Assembly: GCA_017525855.1 (NCBI GenBank)
Contig: JAFXSE010000043.1
Span: forward strand, 1 to 5,445
Length of the DNA: 5,445 nucleotides
Source of the DNA: Bacilli bacterium
GTDB taxonomy: Bacteria > Bacillota > Bacilli > RF39 > UBA660
Direction: 5' to 3'
A program made the position numbers and the translations under genes. Below the pieces are notes generated by a model. The model saw only the letters and a list, made by a program, of their open reading frames with translations. It was not told where the DNA came from and ran no database searches. Shown one piece after another: positions 1 through 5,445 of the stretch; within the stretch, counting starts at the first letter, position 1; the number at the start of each line of letters is the position of its first letter.

Positions 1-96
1 GGTGATGAATTTGAAGCAATAGCCTTTATAGAACAAGATCGATTTTCTCAAATGTCTTTTATGACTGATTTATTAACTGGAACAGTAGGAGAAATA
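1..96 (+). repeat. Tail of an upstream repeat unit (partial)
   Basis: Residues 1-32 align without gaps to residues 836-867 at the end of repeat 1, with 10 of 32 identical. The identities include G1, E3, F4, Q12, S16, F20, G27, V29, G30 and I32, and most other positions are conservative hydrophobic swaps. The same stretch recurs at the end of repeat 2, near residues 1667-1698, in a more diverged form. At least one more unit therefore exists, in whole or part, to the left of the window. Confidence 0.85.
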
Positions 97-3000
97 AAAC
101 AAGAGACTATAATCCCAATAACAACAGTTCATACTAAAGATAGTGATTATGTCTATTATGAACAAGCTGCCCAAACAGAGACATCTACTTTCTATTATTC
201 ATTTGTAAATTCAAATGTATTTGATGTACCTGTTGGTGCTTTTAGAATAGAATTAGACTCAACTGCAGAAGGATCTTTTAGTACAATATATTGCGCTTGG
301 GTTGATGAAGATGCTGATCCTATAAGTATGGTTGATGCAATTGATGAAGTTATTAGTACCCATAATTCATATTGTTACGGTGGAAAAAATAAATATGATA
401 CTAAAAAGTTTAATTATATGTTCAAATATACTTATACAAGTGATAATAAACCAAGAAAAATGATTATTAAAGTACCAGAAATTGATCCAAATACTAAATT
501 TACTATATATATAAGAAAAGGAGCCAATGAACAAATTACGCAAACAGATTTTAGTACTTCCCAAGAATATGGAAGACAAGAGGAATATAAATTATCATTG
601 ATGCCATATATTTTAGATTTATCGACTATAAGAGGGGATGATACTCAAACCGATTATGTTTCAAAGGTATTAATATATTCAAAATTTTTCGAAATGCAAA
701 TGTATTATATTGGTGATACATCAAATTCACCAATAAAGCTTTTCACTGGTAATGTTATGTTAGTATATACTAAGCCTTCCTTAGCAGAGCAAAAATATTT
801 CAGTACTAAATTAATTCTTTTCACTGAATATATAAGAGGCCAAGAGCATTCAGGATTAGGTAATTCTTTCCGTTTCCATACTAAAATGTTTAGATCAACA
901 GTTCAAATAGAATATTATGTAAGTAATAATTTGCAAGGAAGAACAATAAATTTCCCTTTAAGTTTAGAAATGAATACATGTACAATGTCTAATGATAAAT
1001 ATTACTATATATTAAATTATAATATGGCTGAAGAACCTAGAAATCTTTATTTAGATCTTATTTATGGATCTATGAATTCTGCAAGAATAGTTACCGAATT
1101 AACCGAGGAAAAATGGGATGATTTAATCAATAATCAAATGGTGGAAATAAAAGATTATTTCGCTACAATTCCAGAAAGATCTCAACATATTGATATAGTT
1201 GAAATAAGATGCGCAACACCTTTATTAGTTAATGCTTATTATAATTATGATGATTATTCCTATTCATGGGTTTCTCAAGGTGATGTCGTCGTTAAAAATT
1301 TAGCATCAAAAGATACTTTCACATTTTATTTAGATACTTCTAGTTCATCTTTATTATATTATTCTATAGAAGTCTTCAATCCACAAGAATCACCTAATAT
1401 AGTAATTAATTTCAACACTCAAGTTTCGACTACAATTACGCAAAATTCATTATTAAGTGGATTTTTATTTTTAGTACCAGAAAGTATTAGTGTTGTAAAT
1501 AATGGAAACACTCAAACTAGATTCATTTTTAAAGTTGGGTTTGAAGTAGAAAATTCATGGCAAAAAGAAGATGTTAAAATTGATGGAACATTATTTTCTA
1601 ATGATAATAAATGGGTATATAAATTCCCAATAGCAGATAAAAAACTAAATTTCACAAATGTGACTATAGATGTAAAGCCTATGAAAAAACAATCAGAACC
1701 TCTTGCAGAAAATATCAAATTTTGTTATAGTACAAGCTTAGGAATGCCAATAAAATCATCTCAAGAAAATTGCTTCAGAACAGGAGTTAATATTCCTTAT
1801 TCTTTGACTTTTATAAATCCACTTATATCTCCTAAGCTTTATAGATGTACAACTGACAATTATTATGTAACTTTAACTCCTCAAGATGGCGATCAATATA
1901 TTTCTTTAACTATAACAGAAAATAAATATGATACAAAAGATAGAAATATAGAAGGAGCAGGAAAAGTAATTACATTAGAAAGTGCAGAACCACAAGCTAC
2001 AATTTTAACTATTCCGCAAGATTATAATACGAATAAAATAATTGTTCAACTTCAGGCATGTAAATGCAGTTCTCAAATGATTAGTTATGTTAATAGAAAT
2101 GCTTATACTTTAGATTTCATTATAAGTGGCAATGTTGGACCTTCCGAAAAATTGCATAAATATGAATTAAGTAATATGTTAATGGAAACAAAAGTGGAAT
2201 TTACTGGGCAAAAAGATGACCAAATATTTGTAAAACATGTTGGTGTTCATGATTATGATGTTGTCATAGGATCTTATACTGCAATATTTGATGAAAGAAC
2301 AAATATAGTGACAATAACAAAGCCAATATTAAATGAAGAATTTACTTTCACAGTATTAGTCGGACCAAGAGATCACTTTAAGGATTATACATTATGTACA
2401 TTCGCAGAAAATAAACAATCAGCTTCTTATATATATAGTTTTCCTTCTGTTGGAAGTAATGAAATACCTCATTATATAGATTTTAGAAGTTTTAATTATA
2501 AAGAAGGCACTGAATTTGATTTATTAGTATATGCCGTACAATCAAATAATTCAAAATTAGAATTTTTATATACAGTGATATCAGGTGTTGTTGGAAAAAT
2601 TGAACATGTGTTTACAGAAATAGAAGGCCCAGCTGAATCAAATGTTGTTACTCAAGCTTTCAATAAAAATAATTCTAATTATCTTTACTATGATTTTACA
2701 AATAATCCAGTTGGTGATGTTGCTAGTTTGAAAGTTATAAATGAAGGCGAAGTAGGAGTAACAATAGCTAAAGTTATTTGCGATTTTGTAAAAACGGGAA
2801 CTACAGATCTCGATATGTTAGATGCGATAAATAATGCAGCAAGAGAAAGTAAAAATTTATGTAAAGGAGATGAAAAAAAAGATTCAAATGGATATGATGC
2901 TATAATAAATGCAGAAAAAATAAAACCAGAAAAAGGAGAGTACAAAAGACTTATTATTATGATTCAATATGGATTTGGAGATAACCAAGAAGAAAAGAAA

Positions 3001-5313
3001 GATAAATTGAAAGATGAACCTGTTCAATTAAGAATTAATTTAAGAATATCAGGCTTTGATGTTAGTGCAGCAAAAGAATATAATGAAAATGAAGCTAATG
3101 TTTTAGTTCCATATGTATTAGATTTAAAAACAATAAGAGGAGACCAATCTTCTGATAATTATATAAGTAAAGTATTAATTTATTCAAGCAAAAGAGAATT
3201 AGAAATGTATCATCTTAAAGATGGTACTCCTACTCAACTTTTCTCAGGAAATATTTTATTAGTATATACAAACGAAGCAGTAGTTAAAGAAAAATATCAT
3301 GGTGCTACAACAATGATTTTATTAACAGAATCATTATTTAAAGATTCATCAATAATTATTGGAGAAAATTTCAGATTTAAAACATATTTCTTTAAATCTG
3401 ATAATACAATGAATTATTTCGTAAGTTCAAATCCAAATGGAAGACCTATAAATATCCCTACTATAATGGAATTGCCATCATGTGATAAACCTTATTATTA
3501 TATATTAAATTATCATTATCCTGAAGAAAGAGATCTTACTTTACATATAGATCAAATATATGGTGAAATAGCTACAAAAAAAATAGCAACACAATTAAAT
3601 AAAGAAGATTGGTATGCTTTAATTGATGGTATGGAAGAAATTTATGAAAATGAATATTTAATAAATCAGAAAGATACTTATCATATGGATGTAATCGAAG
3701 CAACTTGTTCAATCCCATCATTACTTAATATATATTATACAGATGATGAAAATCCTATTTTAACAGGATTAGGCCCTGGAGATACATCCATTATTAATTT
3801 AGGTCCTAATGAACATAAAGATTTTCAACTTCAAACAAGTTTAAAAGATGGTTATACTATTGTTTATTCATTTAATGTATTATTAGAAAATGATGTTCCC
3901 AATATAGGAATAACTTTCCCTGGTGAAACTATTCATGCCAATAAGAATGGTATTTATATCAAGAAATCAACAAATAAATTTGAGACCATAACAGTAACAA
4001 ATGAAGAATTAGGTGGAAGCTCTAAGACAAGAGTTATATTTAAATATGGATATGAAATCGAAGATAAATTCGAGCAAATAAATAATGGTATTTATCATTT
4101 AAATGAAACTTCTAATTTATTTGGATATAAATTTAATACAAATGATAGTTGGCTTAATTATACAAGTATATCCTTCATGGTATCTACAATGGAAGAAAAT
4201 GTAAAATTCTGTTATTCTACAAATTTAGGATCATTTATGGAACCATCTTTACAAGATTGCTATAGAGTAGGAATAAGTAATACTTACACTATAACAGTGC
4301 TAAATCCTTATTTAATGTATAAAGATTATACAACAGCTTCTGAAGAAATAATGAAATATTATGTAGCATTTAAAACAGTAGAACAAAAACAAAATATAAC
4401 AATAACCCCAACGTTTAATAATTATGCTACAAAAAATAGAAATTTAGAAAATATTCCCTTATCAATGATGATAACAAAAAGTGGCAGTACTATATTAACC
4501 TCACCTGCTGAAAATACTAAATATATTTTCTTCCAAATGAAAGTATGCTCTCCAGAAAAAACCGTTGAATATCAATTATTAAATGCTTATAATAAATCAT
4601 CATTAAATATAGGTGGTAATATATTTTCTACTGATGATATATATTTTAGTATGATCGAAAATATTAGATTAGATACTGAACTTAGCATGACTCTTGATAC
4701 AAGTTCTAAAATATTTGTAAAACATACAGGTATGAACGAAGAATATTATCCAGATGTTAAAAAAATTTCTTTGAGTTATAATAGAACAAGTAATGTATTA
4801 AAGTTTAATCAACCGATATCAAATGAGGCATTTACCTATACTATTTATGTCGATAAAAGAGATAATTTGAAAAATCAAGACATAACATTATGTTCCGTTG
4901 TTGAAAACACTAAATTGGCTCATTATTCAAAAACGGTAATTTCAGCAGAAGAAACAATAAAAGAAACTATAGACTTTAGCTCAAATGAATTAAAAGATTT
5001 TCAAGATTATGATATGTTAGTTTTAGCAACTCAAATTAATAATGGAAAATTGATGATTTTATCTAATCTTATACAAGGAAGATTATCTAGAAGTAATGAC
5101 GAAAATAATGAAACTAAAACTGAATTAATTATTATTGTAGTTGTTCTTACTGTTATTCTTATTTGTGGAGGTATAATTGTATTTATATGTTTGAAGAGAT
5201 ATAAAAATAAACCAAATAGTAAAAAATTGGATGCTAAACAAACATCGCTTGCTATGGTTGATAATGAAAATGAGAAAATGATAATGAGTACTGCTACTGA
5301 AAAAAATGATTAA
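1..5313 (+). CDS. Giant tandem-repeat type I membrane protein, C-terminal part (5' partial)
   Basis: The frame is open from base 1 to a TAA at 5311-5313 and gives 1,770 residues with no visible intron. The ATG at 52 is unlikely to be the start: no signal peptide follows it, and the 17 residues before it align with the next repeat unit. The true start lies to the left of the window. Order of parts: end of one repeat (residues 1-32), repeat 1 (33-867), repeat 2 (868-1698), linker, membrane segment (about 1709-1731) and a basic tail (1732-1770). Sequons such as N550, N553, N1381, N1386, N1465 and N1703, plus an even number of cysteines per repeat (10 and 8), fit a secreted ectodomain. The beta-strand-like pattern resembles adhesin or Ig/FN3-type sandwiches only in a general way. 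I recognise no named family and no catalytic motif. Surface recognition, adhesion or structure is inferred from architecture. That it is coding is very certain; its function is unknown. Confidence 0.95.
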   Translation, partial: GDEFEAIAFIEQDRFSQMSFMTDLLTGTVGEIKQETIIPITTVHTKDSDYVYYEQAAQTETSTFYYSFVNSNVFDVPVGAFRIELDSTAEGSFSTIYCAWVDEDADPISMVDAIDEVISTHNSYCYGGKNKYDTKKFNYMFKYTYTSDNKPRKMIIKVPEIDPNTKFTIYIRKGANEQITQTDFSTSQEYGRQEEYKLSLMPYILDLSTIRGDDTQTDYVSKVLIYSKFFEMQMYYIGDTSNSPIKLFTGNVMLVYTKPSLAEQKYFSTKLILFTEYIRGQEHSGLGNSFRFHTKMFRSTVQIEYYVSNNLQGRTINFPLSLEMNTCTMSNDKYYYILNYNMAEEPRNLYLDLIYGSMNSARIVTELTEEKWDDLINNQMVEIKDYFATIPERSQHIDIVEIRCATPLLVNAYYNYDDYSYSWVSQGDVVVKNLASKDTFTFYLDTSSSSLLYYSIEVFNPQESPNIVINFNTQVSTTITQNSLLSGFLFLVPESISVVNNGNTQTRFIFKVGFEVENSWQKEDVKIDGTLFSNDNKWVYKFPIADKKLNFTNVTIDVKPMKKQSEPLAENIKFCYSTSLGMPIKSSQENCFRTGVNIPYSLTFINPLISPKLYRCTTDNYYVTLTPQDGDQYISLTITENKYDTKDRNIEGAGKVITLESAEPQATILTIPQDYNTNKIIVQLQACKCSSQMISYVNRNAYTLDFIISGNVGPSEKLHKYELSNMLMETKVEFTGQKDDQIFVKHVGVHDYDVVIGSYTAIFDERTNIVTITKPILNEEFTFTVLVGPRDHFKDYTLCTFAENKQSASYIYSFPSVGSNEIPHYIDFRSFNYKEGTEFDLLVYAVQSNNSKLEFLYTVISGVVGKIEHVFTEIEGPAESNVVTQAFNKNNSNYLYYDFTNNPVGDVASLKVINEGEVGVTIAKVICDFVKTGTTDLDMLDAINNAARESKNLCKGDEKKDSNGYDAIINAEKIKPEKGEYKRLIIMIQYGFGDNQEEKKDKLKDEPVQLRINLRISGFDVSAAKEYNENEANVLVPYVLDLKTIRGDQSSDNYISKVLIYSSKRELEMYHLKDGTPTQLFSGNILLVYTNEAVVKEKYHGATTMILLTESLFKDSSIIIGENFRFKTYFFKSDNTMNYFVSSNPNGRPINIPTIMELPSCDKPYYYILNYHYPEERDLTLHIDQIYGEIATKKIATQLNKEDWYALIDGMEEIYENEYLINQKDTYHMDVIEATCSIPSLLNIYYTDDENPILTGLGPGDTSIINLGPNEHKDFQLQTSLKDGYTIVYSFNVLLENDVPNIGITFPGETIHANKNGIYIKKSTNKFETITVTNEELGGSSKTRVIFKYGYEIEDKFEQINNGIYHLNETSNLFGYKFNTNDSWLNYTSISFMVSTMEENVKFCYSTNLGSFMEPSLQDCYRVGISNTYTITVLNPYLMYKDYTTASEEIMKYYVAFKTVEQKQNITITPTFNNYATKNRNLENIPLSMMITKSGSTILTSPAENTKYIFFQMKVCSPEKTVEYQLLNAYNKSSLNIGGNIFSTDDIYFSMIENIRLDTELSMTLDTSSKIFVKHTGMNEEYYPDVKKISLSYNRTSNVLKFNQPISNEAFTYTIYVDKRDNLKNQDITLCSVVENTKLAHYSKTVISAEETIKETIDFSSNELKDFQDYDMLVLATQINNGKLMILSNLIQGRLSRSNDENNETKTELIIIVVVLTVILICGGIIVFICLKRYKNKPNSKKLDAKQTSLAMVDNENEKMIMSTATEKND
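97..2601 (+). repeat. Ectodomain repeat unit 1 (about 835 residues)
   Basis: This is a complete unit, residues 33-867. Landmarks are the cysteine pair C98/C125, the block PYILDLSTIRGD (202-213) followed by SKVLIYS, C327 with YYYILNY (334-340), C404, the FCYST block with C575 and C591, C616, C687 and C689, IFVKH (742-746), C799, and the closing GVVGKI (862-867). It has ten cysteines, all before the membrane segment. Each landmark except C616 and C689 has a counterpart 829-835 residues later in repeat 2. The small offset changes show indels of a few residues between conserved blocks, which suggests several smaller folded domains within each unit. Unit boundaries are my choice of register; the period is well supported but the exact edges are arbitrary. 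Confidence 0.9.
2602..5094 (+). repeat. Ectodomain repeat unit 2 (about 831 residues, membrane-proximal)
   Basis: This is a complete unit, residues 868-1698, homologous to unit 1. Matching landmarks are C927/C954, PYVLDLKTIRGD (1037-1048) followed by SKVLIYS, C1161 with YYYILNY (1165-1171), C1236, FCYST with C1404/C1420, C1516, IFVKH (1571-1575) and C1631. Over the 26-residue PY...LIYS block the two units share 18 identical residues; elsewhere they are clearly more diverged. Eight cysteines are present: the partners of C616 and C689 in unit 1 are replaced by other residues. A lysine- and glutamate-rich stretch at about 954-1015 differs in character from the same place in unit 1 and probably forms exposed loops. 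Confidence 0.9.
5125..5193 (+). other. Single transmembrane segment of the CDS
   Basis: Residues 1709-1731 form a continuous stretch of I, V, L, C, G and F with no charge. It is preceded by an acidic, asparagine-rich linker (NDENNETKTE) and followed directly by K and R residues (KRYKNK). By the positive-inside rule this places the repeats outside the cell and the C-terminus in the cytoplasm. It is the only such segment in the visible protein. Confidence 0.93.
5194..5310 (+). other. Short cytoplasmic tail of the CDS
   Basis: Residues 1732-1770 (39 residues) begin strongly basic (KRYKNKPNSKK) and become mixed and acidic toward the terminus (DNENEK, TEKND). I see no kinase, ITAM-like or clear YxxPhi sorting motif. 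Several serines and threonines could be modified. A tail this short points to anchoring or adaptor binding rather than intrinsic enzymatic signalling, which is inference. Confidence 0.8.
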
Positions 5314-5423
5314 GGGTATCATTATAGAGTTAATTTATTTATTAATTAAATTAGTTAAGTCAATTAAATAAGTATTATTAATTAATAAATGAAAATATTA
5401 ATTTAAAATAAAAAAAATTATAT
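5314..5423 (+). other. 3' UTR and subtelomeric spacer
   Basis: This is the 110-base stretch between the stop codon and the first telomere repeat. Only 11 of the 110 bases are G or C. It contains two copies of TTAATTAA (5342-5349 and 5378-5385), other AT runs, and an A-rich run just before the telomere. There is no reading frame of note. The transcript's 3' end must lie here unless transcription runs into the telomere. Confidence 0.8.
5384..5389 (+). promoter_or_regulatory. Candidate poly(A) signal AATAAA
   Basis: A perfect AATAAA lies 70 bases after the stop codon and about 35 bases before the telomere. A second copy is at 5407-5412. In sequence this AT-rich the hexamer is expected by chance, and ciliates often lack a strict signal, so this is only a candidate. 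Confidence 0.25.
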
Positions 5424-5445
5424 ATTGGGGATTGGGGATTGGGGA
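5424..5445 (+). repeat. Telomeric repeat (ATTGGGG, CCCCAAT on the other strand)
   Basis: There are three perfect head-to-tail copies of the 7-base unit ATTGGGG (5424-5430, 5431-5437, 5438-5444) plus the first base of a fourth. The G-rich strand points toward the end of the window, as expected for the right end of a linear chromosome, and the run reaches the last base. It stands out sharply from the 10% GC sequence before it. The unit resembles ciliate telomeres (Tetrahymena TTGGGG, Oxytricha TTTTGGGG) with an added A, and agrees with my memory of C4A2T telomeres in rumen litostome ciliates. Confidence 0.88.

Noticed and set aside
367..579. Minus-strand open frame of 70 codons
   Set aside because: It lies inside the large gene, and its Ile/Phe/Ser-rich product is what antisense of AT-rich coding DNA yields. 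No independent support.
1512..1718. Minus-strand open frame of 68 codons
   Set aside because: Antisense shadow within repeat 1, which is clearly coding on the + strand because its landmarks are conserved in repeat 2.
2688..2945. Minus-strand open frame of 85 codons
   Set aside because: Antisense shadow within repeat 2. No homologous open frame was noted at the matching place in repeat 1.
5125..5322. Minus-strand open frame of 65 codons over the membrane segment and tail
   Set aside because: Low-complexity Asn/Ile/Ser-rich product opposite the conserved C-terminal architecture; an antisense artefact.
5342..5385. TTAATTAA palindromes as a possible regulatory site or terminator
   Set aside because: Such AT palindromes are expected by chance in 10% GC sequence, and they form no GC-stabilised hairpin.
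5424..5445. Independent G-quadruplex regulatory element
   Set aside because: Only three G4 runs are present in the window, and the telomere explanation accounts for them fully. The complete telomere could form quadruplexes, but that is not a separate feature.

Overview
The window looks like the right-hand end of a ciliate macronuclear chromosome. It carries the 3' part of one very large, AT-rich gene that runs toward a telomere. Its last 22 bases are three exact tandem copies of ATTGGGG plus one further base. The G-rich strand runs 5'->3' toward the window end, which is the orientation of a right-hand telomere. Read as C4A2T on the other strand, this repeat matches what I remember for rumen litostome (trichostome) ciliates such as Entodinium; that is recollection and was not searched. 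The long frame fits the standard genetic code: 1,770 sense codons contain no TAA, TAG or TGA, glutamine is CAA or rarely CAG, and the frame ends at TAA. Litostomes use the standard code, whereas Tetrahymena, Paramecium and Oxytricha reassign stop codons. A litostome is therefore my preferred host, at moderate confidence.

Layout: (1) 1-5313 is one uninterrupted reading frame on the + strand, open at the left edge. Its first ATG (position 52) is internal, because the residues before it align with the matching part of the next repeat. (2) The protein is built from very long tandem units of about 830-835 residues: the last 32 residues of one unit (1-96), a complete unit (97-2601) and a second complete unit (2602-5094). 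(3) A short linker leads to one hydrophobic segment (5125-5193) and a basic 39-residue tail, which indicates a type I single-pass surface protein with a huge repetitive ectodomain. (4) Only 110 bases (5314-5423, 10% GC) separate the stop codon from the telomere.

I do not recognise the repeat family. It looks rich in beta strands, aromatic residues and potential N-glycosylation sites. Eight cysteines are conserved between the units, and two further cysteines in unit 1 are both missing from unit 2. An extracellular adhesion, recognition or cell-surface structural role is a reasonable inference, but nothing in the sequence proves it. There is no operon, RNA gene, CRISPR array or transposon.
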